A stretch of 64,000 bases of DNA from the NCBI GenBank assembly GCA_037178855.1, contig JASJZC010000001.1:6014001-6078000 (forward strand), read 5' to 3'. The notes under the pieces are model-generated. The model worked only from the letters and a program-made list of their open reading frames with translations, was not told the origin of the DNA and did no database searches. The position numbers were made by a program, and so were the translations under genes. Positions 1 through 11,600 of this stretch are shown here, one piece after another. Positions within the stretch are counted from its first letter, which is position 1; the number at the start of each line of letters is the position of its first letter. Source of the DNA: Oscheius sp. JU75. Taxonomy: Eukaryota; Nematoda; Chromadorea; Rhabditida; Rhabditidae.

Positions 1-164
1 GACAGCTGACGAAAGCAAAATCCAGTAAGTGCAATAGAGTAGAAATTCGATAGTCTTCCTGATCACTTTTATCAGCTCAAAGCAACACATAAATAGAAGT
101 TACCCAAAAGATAGTTCTGGATCCCGCCAGAGATAGCACAATTATGATTTGGCACACACAATAA

Positions 165-3100
165 TCACCTTCTGAAGGCTGTGGTATAAACTTTTTGATC
201 GGGAGACTCGTGCTCATAGTAGGTGGAATGACCGACGTTGACCATCTGATTGATAGCTTGAAGTTCCTTCCTCGGACTTTGATTCAGGTTGTATTTGTAG
301 CGACGTTCGATTTGGTTCGTAGTCGAGCTGAGAGACGTCACGTTGACTTGGAACTGAAAAATGGATACATATCTCTGCAACCAGACAGTCATTTGGAATT
401 AGATCTAGACTCACTCTCTCTCCAATGGTCCTCTTCATCGGCAAGCTCCCGAAATTTGAGGTCTTCGGCATTAGAATTAGTTTGTCCTGAGCCGCTTCCA
501 GTGTCTTGACGAAGCTTTCGACTCTGGGCAAAAAAACCTTGTTGTAGTAGGTTATAAGATCGACCTTTTCACAGTTCGAGGGACCGGGGGAACCTGGAAT
601 GGTCGACGATTTAGTTAGGCTGGCTTCAGTTACCTGTGACAGAGTCAGCACTCGTTGGGATAGTCGAGCCACAGCGTAACTTGACCGGATTAGACGTCGA
701 GTCACGAGAGTTTCCGTCGTCACTTGGAGAGGTACCACCCCTGAAAAGCATGACTAGTCATGAATCGATCCAGAACTCACACTGAAGAATCTACATTGAT
801 CTCCCGGTAGATATAGGAGTTGCACTGAGGCTGGTGTCTATAGTGGGCAATGAGATCCATGAAGGTGCAGGGGACCATAAGGTACTTGGCCACCGCATAG
901 ACCACACATAAAAGGTTCTGATCGAGATGGCGATTGAGCATCAGAGATGTCTCGTTCCGCAATACGTGGTCTAGAAGAGTCCAGCACATTCTCTTCCCAA
1001 TCTCGGTGATCTTTACCCGGTCACAGAGGTCGTTCAGTCGACCACAGGCAAGAAAGTAGACCTGGAAAGTACGAATGATTCGGGCTCGTTCTTTTTATGG
1101 TACAATGTATGATTTCTCAGTCTATCAACGAGAAAATATCTCTCTTGATATCATAGGATAAGGAATAGAAAAGTTGGCACTCGTACGAAAAGACACAGCT
1201 ACTCTAGAGGCCGGCGTCACGAAGTTCAATTTCTGTCCCACTGCACCCAATTCCCTGGAAAATGGTTATTTTCAAATTTTCTCGTCTTGAGGTTTTAAAT
1301 GAGATCGAATATACAATGTGTGAAATATACAGGTTCCTTGGATCTATCGTTGTTATAAGCGGGCACTTGCAGCTCTTAGTCTGGGTTAGTTTTTGAGGCC
1401 AAATCACCATAGTATAGTGGTTGTGAAACAGAAAACATGTCTAAAATATTGCCCTCACCTTCCCAACAAACTGTATCAGCGTGATACTACTGGCTATTGG
1501 CTTGGCCGGCGTCTCGCTTCCATCCTCCAGTCTCATCCTCTTGACCGGAGAGTACTTCTCAGCAAGCATCTTTGGCTGCTTCCAGGCAACATCGCACGAA
1601 GGTATACAACCTGGATTCTTGCTCACAGCCAGCCAGATGGGACTCTGCTCTGTCCAGCCCAACTCTTCTAGGACTTCCTCCTCCTTCTTGTTCAAATGCT
1701 TGACCATCTCTCGACTGAGCTCAGGGAGAGCTCTCACAACGAGCTGTACAGCCTTTTGGAAGCAGATTGGTTCGAGGTTGAGGAGCTGAAAAAGGATTTA
1801 GGCAGCAGGTAAGATTCTTACATCAATGCTCCAAGGAAACTCTCTCTTGCTGTTGTAGGAGAAGAAGACGAGTTCGAGGACACAGACGGCGATGGACTGG
1901 AGGAACTCCTCCTTCTGGTAGACGTTCTGAAACTTTTTTCATCCAGGTAGTGTATTAATTTAGGTCGTTGCGGGGGCCCATATTGCGCACAAGGGAAAAA
2001 GTTCGTTCCAGCGTCAGAAACTTGCACGTCAACCGGTAACTAACCATGTCCATACGCGGAGCAATATTCAAAAACAGCAGCACGTCAACGGTTACAGCTG
2101 GTGTGCAACATAGGTTCTAATAAATTTGACGCGAAGATTAAAAACTGCCTGGCAATGGGTCTCGCAACGAAAAGATTCTAAGACTCACACAGAGATCGCC
2201 CTCCGAATCGGCTCTTTTCTCCCTTTCCGCCTTCACAATTCTCTCTATGATTGTGTAGGAGAGATCCTTGACAAAGTCTGTCAACATTTCGAGATTGTCG
2301 AAAATGTCGGCGTCATATTCCTCTCCCAGTTCCTCGGCTTCGGCAGTTACTTTTTCAGTGAATCTGGAGAATGAATAAGCTTCCCAAAGTTACCGTAACA
2401 AAAGTTTTGAAGGTGAACAAAAACTCACAATTGGGCAAAGTACTCGATATGGGAGGCGATGATCGGTAGTGGCGACTCTTTCATTTCTGAACAGATCATT
2501 TCCAGCTGCGAGCCGGCCACATTGAAGCCTTCCGGAACCAGAGTCATCAATTTGGTCGGATTCTGGCTGTTTGCAGTCAGCGGGGTTGTTGGAAACAGAT
2601 TGTCCGAGGACAAAATGTACGATTTTGAAGCGTTTGGCCCATTCTTCTTGTTGTCCATGAGCTTTTCAAGACAGTTTTGAGTGGACATTCGGAGGAGCAG
2701 CTCCACATCTGCGAAGTTTGTGTCGTCAGGACCACGCCGGAGCAACTCCACGGCAGAGCCTTAACTCAATTTTAAACTTTTTCGCTGGCTTGTTTGGCCT
2801 CATTTCGATGGTCTCGATAAGAACAATTAAATGAAACTACTTTCCAAGGCATCGGAAGTGATTTAACGGGTTAGAAATCTGCGGCGCGGCCTAATCCTTT
2901 ACTAGTGCGGTGCGCCGTTTTCAGCTTTTAGAGCCATTTTCCGCACCGCAAGAAACATTTTTCCAGAGTAGCAATGTTTTGCATAGTTGTAGCAGATTTT
3001 CTGCTCTACAGCTTTGTAGAACATGGAAAAGTTCAATAGTCAACAAAATACCATCATAAAGAGCATCAAAGACTTGATTGAAGTCCCTCTCTGCCGGCAA

Positions 3101-4990
3101 GAACATTCTCTCGTCCAGTTCGGCTCTTCTTAGCAACAGATTCTCGTAGCTTTCTTCCCAGCGTTTTCTAAACAACAGTTGAAATGCAATCGTCCAATTT
3201 ACTTACAAAGAAGCCGCAGGATCGAATTCGGCTCCTTCAAAATGCAGAACAGAGACAACCTTTTCATTGAAGATGTGTTGCTTGAAATGCTTGGCATCCA
3301 GAACCGAGCCGCCAAATGTTCGACAAAGGAATTCGAGGATACTGCAGTCGCTAGAGAGAAACTTCTCGCCTAAAAGTTCTTTTTACTAAGACGTACAAAG
3401 AACAGCTTGAACTCATACTGTTGCTAGCCTATCTATCGACCTGCCACTTGCATGCTACTCCCTCTTCAATCAGTTTTCTTTACTACTAAATGTCTACCAG
3501 CTTCGCCAGCTCGCAAAAGGCTTGAAGTTGACTTGCAATTTGTTGGCAAAAGACATATTTTCGCTTGTATTTCCCGGACATTCCCGGACAGCTTCAAAAC
3601 AAACAAACACACAGACTCGCTTGCATACTATAGATGTGTACACGAACGATGACAAGTCGTGTCATATCAAGAGGCTGTCCATTCAACTACCAAAAAAACA
3701 CCAAACAGTAACAATTGAACAATGTCATAGACGTCTGGTTCAAATACCCTATCCCTTACCGCCTAGTGACTTGACTCCTTCTTATTCTGCCAACCTGTCC
3801 TTCTTTCGACCTGCCCCTACCAACCTTGTTGCCTTGTCTGTTTTCTCAACCAATCCATGTCTCTCTTGTATGACCTGTCATACACCCAACAACGCTTTCC
3901 GTACCACTTCTGTCTCCCACAAAGAACAATATAAAACTGACAGTGTGCAGGACGATGTCTTCTGCATTGTTTTTCTAGTAAACATAATAAGCACCCACTA
4001 AATTCATGATTGACCAGCTCATCCAGGTGCAATTTACAGATCCACTCGTAGATGAGCTCGATGACACATAGCAGGAGATTGTAGCTGTTAAGAAGATCTT
4101 CTTGTTTGAGGTGCTCTGCAATCATTTTGCTTCTACAAGAAAACTGCTTACTTTTTAAGAGAGAAAACGCTGTCCAAATAATTTTCAGGAGATCGTAGGA
4201 GGAGATAACTGTGGTGGTGGAAGGAGTCTCCATTTCCAGAAACACGCCTCGGTAGATCGGTAGAAGTTTCTTGTAGACCACAGCGGCTACAGCCAGAGAT
4301 CCTTGAACTTTTTGAATCTGTTCCTTGATTTTCTTCGAGTTTGAGACAGTCTCTGTGTATCGCTCGAGCTTGTCGAAGAGCTCGATTATGCTGGAAGGAG
4401 AGTGAGTATCGGATAAGAGTTTACCTGACTCCAGAAGAGCACTGGAGACTTCGAATGGAGAAGACGTGACTCGAGACGGGACTAAGTTTCTTCTTGAGCA
4501 TTGACAGGAAGATGGAACAGGTCATCCAGGCCTTGGCTTCGCCCTGGAAATAGTAGTTTCATTTTTTTGAGATCGAACACTTTGACTGACCTCCATATCC
4601 ACCTGCCTCCCAGCATCCGTGTATTGTGACCAAGCAAAATTGCACAGGTACTCCAGTGTGTGCTCATTGTTCTCTTCTGTTGGGATGCTGTTGAAGAATT
4701 CTGTGAACTCGGCGCTTGGAGGCCCATTCTAAAAAAGAAAGTATTGGGGAAAAACTATGTCTAGGTACCCTTAAAACATCGTCAAAGTCTTCTTCTTCTT
4801 CCTCTGGCAGCACGACAATCCTCTCTGTACTATCTTCCTCGCCCGGCGATTCTCCTTGGAATGTCTGGACAAGGGACTGTATAGATACAATCTTGAGTTT
4901 TTGACTCACTTCCTCATTCTCTTCATTTCCTCCATTCTCTTCGTTTTCTTGCCGTTCAGTTTCTTCCTTCGCAGACTCCGGTAAGACCAT
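165..4990 (-). CDS. Retinoblastoma-like pocket protein (p107/p130/RB family), multi-exon
   Basis: Pocket proteins bind E2F/DP and LxCxE partners in the nucleus to repress cell-cycle genes. The N-terminal exon starts at 4990 and is Glu-rich. An exon near 4280-4010 carries a cyclin-fold segment with LLNSYNLLLCVIELIYEW, matching the p107/p130 N-terminal domain. An exon at 3175-3050 reads KRWEESYENLLLRRAELDER, the linker just before pocket A. Pocket A follows at 2750-1820, with FPW at its end, then EMVKHLNKKEEEVLEELGW near 1700. Pocket B lies near 990-500 (NRHLDQNLLCVVYAVAKY and DLITYYNKVFLPR), and the C-terminal AINQM motif near 250 precedes the TGA at 165. The EMVKHL block looks closer to p107/p130 than to RB1, but that is judged from memory. 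The last splice fits AGA|gtgagt in phase 0. VPS51 starts 498 bp away on the other strand. Family call is firm; subfamily and inner exon borders are less so. Confidence 0.9.
2974..3024. repeat. Foldback hairpin repeat, copy A
   Basis: An imperfect inverted repeat in an intron of the pocket-protein gene. The left arm begins ATGTTTTGCATAGTTGTAG and the right arm, reversed, reads ATGTTCTACAAAGCTGTAG. Related hairpins lie at 5347-5396 and 29544-29598 in unrelated genes, so this is a dispersed family rather than a chance palindrome. There is no coding capacity. It could be a very small MITE-like foldback element. Confidence 0.6.
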
Positions 4991-5488
4991 TCTTTCTAAA
5001 AACCGAGCTGTAATGGCAAGAATAAGAGAAAGAAAGGGACATAAGAGCTAGACGGGTAGTCCAGGCAGAAATCCCTTTTTCATAATTTGCTCTAGCGCGC
5101 GTTTTGGCGCCCTACGGTACTGGAGCGATAGAGCACGTGAGCTGGTGGAGAGGCCAGCATTGTTTGTCGGCAGAGCGCGTTTCTCTCTCAGGCGCATTTT
5201 TGAGCAGACGAATCGTCTAATTGTTCCTTTTCTGACTTTAGAAAGGGCTTTTTATATTGTTTCTGGACTGGAAGCTGATGAATGTTGGCGCGTCCGCTGT
5301 AACACTCTGGCCCAGTTTTTCGGACCCAAACACTTACTGTATAGTGATGTTTTACAAACTTGTAGCAATTCATCTGCTCTACAGCTTTGCAGAAAAGCTT
5401 GAAAATCATTTGTTGGACTAGAAAAATAGAACTAATGAAATTTCATACTTTCTCTCCCATTTGCCGTCTCATAAAGTTTCCTTCAAAG
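4991..5488. promoter_or_regulatory. Divergent intergenic region between the pocket-protein gene and VPS51
   Basis: This 498-bp gap lies between two start codons on opposite strands, so it must hold or abut both promoters. No TATA box was recognised. The only structured element seen is hairpin copy B at 5347-5396. No gene is supported here. Confidence 0.4.
5347..5396. repeat. Foldback hairpin repeat, copy B
   Basis: An inverted repeat with left arm containing TTTTACAAACTTGTAGCA and right arm TGCTCTACAGCTTTGCAGAA. Reversed, the right arm aligns with the left over about 18 bases with a few mismatches. It shares the CTCTACAGCTTTG core with copy A and lies about 90 bp upstream of the VPS51 start codon. 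Confidence 0.6.
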
Positions 5489-8400
5489 ATGAGCGATGGC
5501 TCTTCAAACGTTCCTTCGGTTCTGGACGTCTCCTCGAAAGACTTCGATGTTGACGCTTACATGAGCATGAGACTTAAGGAACAGTCTCTCGACCAGCTGT
5601 TGAAGGAGGAAGAAGTCATGGTCACGGCGGTACTTTTGGTTCTTTCTGGTCACAAAATGAAAAGTTCTAGGTTCGAAGGCTTGACTCCGATGTTCACCAG
5701 CTAGTTTACGAAAACTATAACAAGTTTCTGACTGCGAACAACACTGTGAGACGGATCCAGGAAGAGTTTACCGGGCTTGACAAGGTGAGCTCGTTTCCTC
5801 TTTTTATGAATAAACTAACACTTTAAGGAGATGGAGGGGATCAAAGGCAGCATGGAAAACATCTCAGGATTGATAAAGAAACTTGGAGGTGTTCTGGGAG
5901 AGCAGAGACCGGATCTGGCTCAACTTGGCACATCCTACAAACTTGTTTCAAGCTTGAAGTTCATCTTCGACTTGCCCAATATTTTAAAGGTAGGGTAGGT
6001 TGTACCCTACTTTACAGAGACAGAGATCGCTTGAGGTGGGCGCCCAAAGTTAGCTGAATCCCGCTGTTTCATCTGGTTCTTTTTTTGATGCAAAAGGGTA
6101 CTAAAATCTATCCCTAAGATCAAAAATATAACTAATCTATTTTTAGGGCTATCTGGACGAGAAGAAGTATTCCGACTTTGTACGAGTCTATCTTCTCGCC
6201 AAAACGGCGCTGACCAAGTATTCGGACGTCGAGAATGTGGCTGATATTATCAGAAAGGTTGACGTCTTGGAAAAGACGGCCATCCAGGAGCTGTCCCAGA
6301 AGATCAGAGACTCTGAAGACGTGGAAATCATCGAGGAAACTGTCGTCCTACTGACCAAGATGGGTATTTCAGAGGAAGAGGTAAATCTCACTTCATCCGA
6401 AAAACACTGGTTTAGCTCGAGAAGCAAGTCCTGGAGACGATCCAGTCGACTCTGGCTCGGGATTTGAGCCTGGTCAGTCAAGGAGCGACAGATGTCCTGG
6501 ACCTGGTGGACAAGTGAGTCCAGATAACTGTCCTCTCATTAAATGTTCAGAGGCTGCGGGTCATTCGTCCCGAACCTGACTCTCTTCGCCACAATGCACT
6601 TGAGACTCTTTCCCAGTCAGAATGAGACTCTGATCAGTATCCTTCAGGTACTGGACCTCGATGCTGGCTTTCAATTATTCAGGTTCAAATCCAAGAGTTC
6701 CACGCAATAGTCTCTGGAAAGTTTCTTTCCTCAGCAGATCCCAAAGACTGTTCCATCGTTGTCAGAGCCTTGGACAGATACTTTAGAAAGATGTCAACGT
6801 GCAAGCATGTTGTTCCAGGTAGGTTCACGCTCGCCTAATTCTTTCTCTGTGTCAAGCACTTTTGAAACGAACTTGCCCGCGTGGCTCAGTCGGTTAGCGC
6901 TCCGATTACAAATCCGAAACAATCAACGGGTTCGATTACCACGTGAGACAAACCTTTTTGTGTTCTCGTGACACCCTCAAAAACAATGTAAGAAATCGCC
7001 TTTCAGGACTCGACTGCTTCCCCATTCTTCTGTCGCTAATCAAGAGCGTTTCTCGTCACGAGATTGACATTTCCTGTCGCAAGATCAGCGAGGAGATGAG
7101 GACAGTCTGTCAAGAAGCCAGACAGCTCTTGATCAATGAGACCAGTCAGGACTTGTGTCTTTTTTCGACCAAGATAGAGCAGGCTTTCACAGTACATGTC
7201 AAGACAGCAATGGCTAACCTGCTCATGTTCAACGCCAGCGACGTGACCTTTGCCAACGTCGCGCAAGGAGAGTTCCAACTCGATTTCGCCCACGATGTCC
7301 ATGAGATGCTCTTGGTCAAAGCTTTCAGTGATCTGGCAGAGTATTTGGAGTCTTTTGGTAAGTTGTAGTTGTCAAACATGGAGAAATCTTTCCAGGTACA
7401 GCCGAAGGCCAGACCAAGTGCAACAATCCCTGGCTCCTCCTAATGTTCGCTGTCACCCTGAACAACATTGCCACGAAATCGTCTGGCTATCTGATTCATC
7501 TTTGTCGAGAGCAGCTCGCCTTGACCAAAGACGAGAAGACGACCGTGCTGACGAATCCATCCTCTGTTCTGTCCCTACTCAAAGCCTCGGCCCATGTCCT
7601 TCTCCGCTCTTTTGTCCAGCAGAGAGGCATGCAGCTGGGAGAGAGTCTGATCCGAGGATGTGAAGCTCTGTCCCAACCCACGGCTTCCCCCACAGGAGTT
7701 CGGTGAGCTAACTTGTCCTGCCTATTAAATCTTTCCTAGGGCTGCTGTCCGTCGAGCGGTAGAAGAGGTCGGAGAATGCGACCGTCTTCTAGGACAGCTT
7801 ATGGGTTCAGATCAGAGGAAGGAGAATCGTCCTCGACGACCAACCGATGCTCCCAGAGACTCGCTTTGGAATGACAGAATTGACTTTCATCAGCAGATTC
7901 ACGTGAGTTGGTCTGGTATTTTTGTCTAAGCACTATGTCTGGATATCTGTCTTTCTGCTTGTCAACCGTCTGGATTGACTAAGGTACCCTGAGACCTATG
8001 GCCAAGAGTTGGCGCGCAGAATTCTCAACCTTTGATGGTTTCGATCGCACACGTATAGGGACATAACTGTTAGCATGTCTGGATTGATCTCACACACCCC
8101 AAGTGTGATGGTTCCACCTTTGAATCGCAAAGATATCTGTCTGTCTCTGTGCCCGCCGATATGTCCAAACTTCAAGTTTTGTCCAGTTGTCTGTTAGTTG
8201 AAACGACTCAAAATTTTCAGTTCAACAAGGCTTCCATCGTGACTGCTGTGATCAAAGTTCTGCTGAAATCATTCACCGAGGGAATACGGCAGCAGACCTA
8301 CAACAGAATGGCAGTCGAACAGATACAAGTAGGTCTAAAGATGATCAAACTAAACCTTCTTCAGATCGATTGCTGCTATCTACAGCGTTGTTTCTCTCCC

Positions 8401-8529
8401 CTCGTGGCAGACGAGGTCATTGTGAACTCCATGGTAGATCAGTCTTTGTCCTCGGCTCTCAAACGATGCCTGGACCCGATTCTGATTCATCCCAGCAAGC
8501 TGGCGCTTCTGGTCGAGGACAAAGAGTGA
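5489..8529 (+). CDS. VPS51: VPS51, GARP/EARP tethering complex subunit, multi-exon
   Basis: VPS51 is a shared subunit of the GARP and EARP complexes, which tether endosome-derived vesicles at the trans-Golgi or recycling endosomes. The N-terminus matches the family well: [20 protein letters not shown], then [19 protein letters not shown], where the protein contacts SNAREs, then a coiled coil ending in [18 protein letters not shown]. Later exons (6140-6510, 6980-7360, 7400-7700, 7740-7900, 8220-8529) continue the helical rod typical of CATCHR tethers. The start codon is the first ATG in the exon; the stop is TGA at 8527-8529. An intron around 6815-6985 contains a tRNA-like remnant. The next gene begins 142 bp downstream on the same strand, which is operon-like spacing for a nematode. 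Confidence 0.9.
6877..6949 (+). pseudogene. tRNA-like remnant in a VPS51 intron
   Basis: A good D-arm/A-box (GTGGCTCAGTCGGTTAGCGC) is followed by an anticodon-arm-like TCCGA-TTACAAA-TCCGA, whose stem has one central C-C mismatch, and a B-box-like GGGTTCGATTACC. The T-stem no longer pairs fully. A Cys-like ACA triplet would sit in the anticodon position, which is unusual. I read it as a decayed tRNA gene or the head of a tRNA-derived SINE, not a working tRNA. Confidence 0.6.
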
Positions 8530-8671
8530 TCGTTGTACTTAGCTATCGATTTTACGGGTCATCTTAGCATATTGAAGATATTTATTGAAGCAAACGTATG
8601 TCAATGCCGTTTCTCGGGCCGTTTTTATCTCAAACTGTTCCACCTATCTTCAGTTAAAATATCCATTTTAG

Positions 8672-11600
8672 ATGAGTCGCTATAAGTTGAAAGGATTGAA
8701 CAAACGATGTTCGAGTCTCTCAGAAATCGAGAATCTGGACTTGGATTCCAGCTTCGGGCAAGAACTTAGACGGAAATCGTGAGGAATCAACGTTCATATA
8801 TACTATGGTTTATATAGGTCGAAAGACTCGGCTATCAGACATAAAGCCTCTCAAAAAGTCTATAGAGGAAGACTGAGTCTCGGGAAGCCTATCATTCACA
8901 GAGGTTGGACCTGTTTTTGCTTAAGATAATACATTTTTCAGTCCATCGACGAAAAAGCTTCAACAGAGACAGTCAGTACTTTGAGGATGGAGATGAAGAT
9001 GGGGAGGAGACGGACCAGTCTCATGATCACTCGGTAGGTATAGAAATTCATCTCCATCTAGAATCTCCAAATCTTTGAACTTAAATCCGGCTTTCCAGAG
9101 CAACGCCCTCTCCCCGGTTACCTCTCAATCGGCCTTCCGATGCATCCCGGGCATCGAAAGAGAGTCTAGTTCAACATCGACTGATAGTGGGAGACTCTCG
9201 GTCGAGAGCAACAACTTGTTCCTAATGGCTCAGGAGCCGGAGGATTATGGTGAAAATATGAGGTAGTCCGAGGCGTTTTTGAATAGGCCCGGTTCCAGGA
9301 ATTCGTTCTACGAGAGCATGAACAATTTTGTGTCTACTTCCAAAAACAAGAATAGACTGATTTTGTGTCAGAAGGAGCACAAGGGAAAGATGGAGAAGAC
9401 CTTCACCTGTACGATCGGCAATAAGCCGAAGGAACACAAGCAAGGAGATGTCCTGTGGCTGAATCTGAAGGCGTACTTTGCGGGAAAGAATACCTATGCC
9501 TGTCAGGATGCTACCTTCGATGAGGACAAGATCCTGTTCAAGAGGCGAGAAAGTCATTGGAGCATTGTGGAGGACATCAACAAGTACAAGGCATTGCCGT
9601 ACCCGTCAGTCCCGCAGTCCCTAGAGGCTGGATACATGACGCACATGGGGCAGGTCAGAGATCAGGGTGAGCTTTCTACAGTTTGGGCTAGATTTGGTAA
9701 CAGACTCTAGCAATATAATGTTAAAGTTTGACTGATGCCCCGTTGGGACTCGTGACAGGTAGATGCTGTTCCAGTTCGTGGCGTATCTATTTTGTCCTTT
9801 CCCAACAAAAACAATTGCTAAAGACTACTGCTAATCAGTTAAGCCCGGCTCCCACTCTTTGATTCCGTCCCTCGAAGCCACTTCCCTTTCACGGTTTGAA
9901 CCCATGTCACATCCCTCGATCCATCTTACTATCCAAGTAAAGCTATCGCCTCTAGATGGGCCCAATAACAGTGATAAATTCCTTTGAATCCTGTTCTGTT
10001 TATATTCCCTTCTGTCAACCCGTCTGTTAAACCCTGTCCGCATGTGTCCCTCCTACCGTGATAGGAGCAACGTTCTCCCAGCGAAGCAATTCCCAAACTG
10101 ACTCGCTTAAAACAGTTAGAGTGCGCACAAAGTAGTACATAGACAATATTGGCTTCAGACACACAGACAGAGACGCGAGGACATTTTAAAATAGATTTAG
10201 AACTAGATTTTGGAGAGGAATTGAGTCTTTGGTTACTGGTTTCCCATAGATGGTTCTCTTTTAAAACTACATTGAAGAGTTATTTTTCAATTGGGGAGTA
10301 ACTTCAAAAGAACTCCAACTTTGGGTTAATGTAACTCTTCGTTCAGTGCACTCTCTCAGCGAACGACTCGATCGCTACCAGTCGCTCTTCCCTACTCGCA
10401 AAGCCATGATGGACTACATTACCAAGATGTAAGTTCTTCTTTCTGGACAGAAAACTGAATCCCATGCCAGGAAAGACTGCTCCTTTATGCACCGCCTAGT
10501 CGACAGAATCGATGTGATGACAGCCTGGCTAAACACGGTCGACGATCTCTTTGACAAGATCAATCTGGTACCCAGCTAAAGCTAGCCTGACTTTGGTAGT
10601 TTCAGCTCGGCGACGTCTTCGAAGTCGACCATCTGCCTGAAGCTACAAAGATCTGGCCTCGGCCCATGGCTCACTCCCAGGTTTCGATCTCGTTGAAAGA
10701 TGCTCGTCCCGTCTTCAAGGAGTACGTAGGGAAGAACAGGAATCTGAAGGCGATGAAGAAAGTCCTGATTCGAGTTTGGGATGCCTGCGAGACGTCTATC
10801 GTCAAGGCTGCCCTCTTGCTCGGGAAGAAGGCCGCGACCTATGCACAGGCAGCGAGTGGATTCAAGCCTCAGGTCCCCATGTCCGATGAACAGGTTGGTC
10901 TCATTTCACGCTGCTATGATCAAAACGAGGTCCTTTTAAATTCGGCACGCAAAATCGGCAGTTCTTAAAAAGTGACGTGTATAAATAAAAATGCGATATA
11001 TACTGGAGGTATTTACTGCTTTTACCAACCTAGGGGAACCGAACCGCTGTGGTTCGGTTCCGGTCAGACCTCTAACTGACTGCACCATGGAGACAAAGGC
11101 GGCCTGCCGTTTCAGCGTGGTATTTGAGGCATCCAAAGCTTGGAGAACGGGGTTTACTTTTTAACCTCCTTATTTCAGAAAGGACGATTCGACTCCTACG
11201 GAACCACATGTGTCCTCTATGGTTGCAATCACAGCGAGTTTGCCAAAATGGAGCTGCCATCTTTCCTGCCCATATTCCAGTTCATTCTCGGCGTCCGGCA
11301 GGAACTCATTCAGGAATGGCTTTCTATTAGGTAGGGCAATGAGCCACGGATTGTACAGTTGTGAAATTTTCCAGATCGAATTTCGTTGGAGTCGGGTCGA
11401 ACTTTGCTGGAGAAATCGTCGACAGTCTAACATTGGCAGCCATCATCGAAGACTCGAGAGATTGTCTAGGAGAAGCTATCGGGTTTGAACTTTTGGATTT
11501 CCTTTAACAGGATACTTTCAGTGTGAAGATACATTACCTAGCCGTAATGCATGGAATCGGTCTGGGCGGGACGAACTATTCGGCAGAGTTTGATGAGTGC

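Noticed and set aside
3522..4001. 159-residue plus-strand frame opposite the pocket-protein gene
   Set aside because: Lies in and next to an intron of the minus-strand gene and has no family resemblance.
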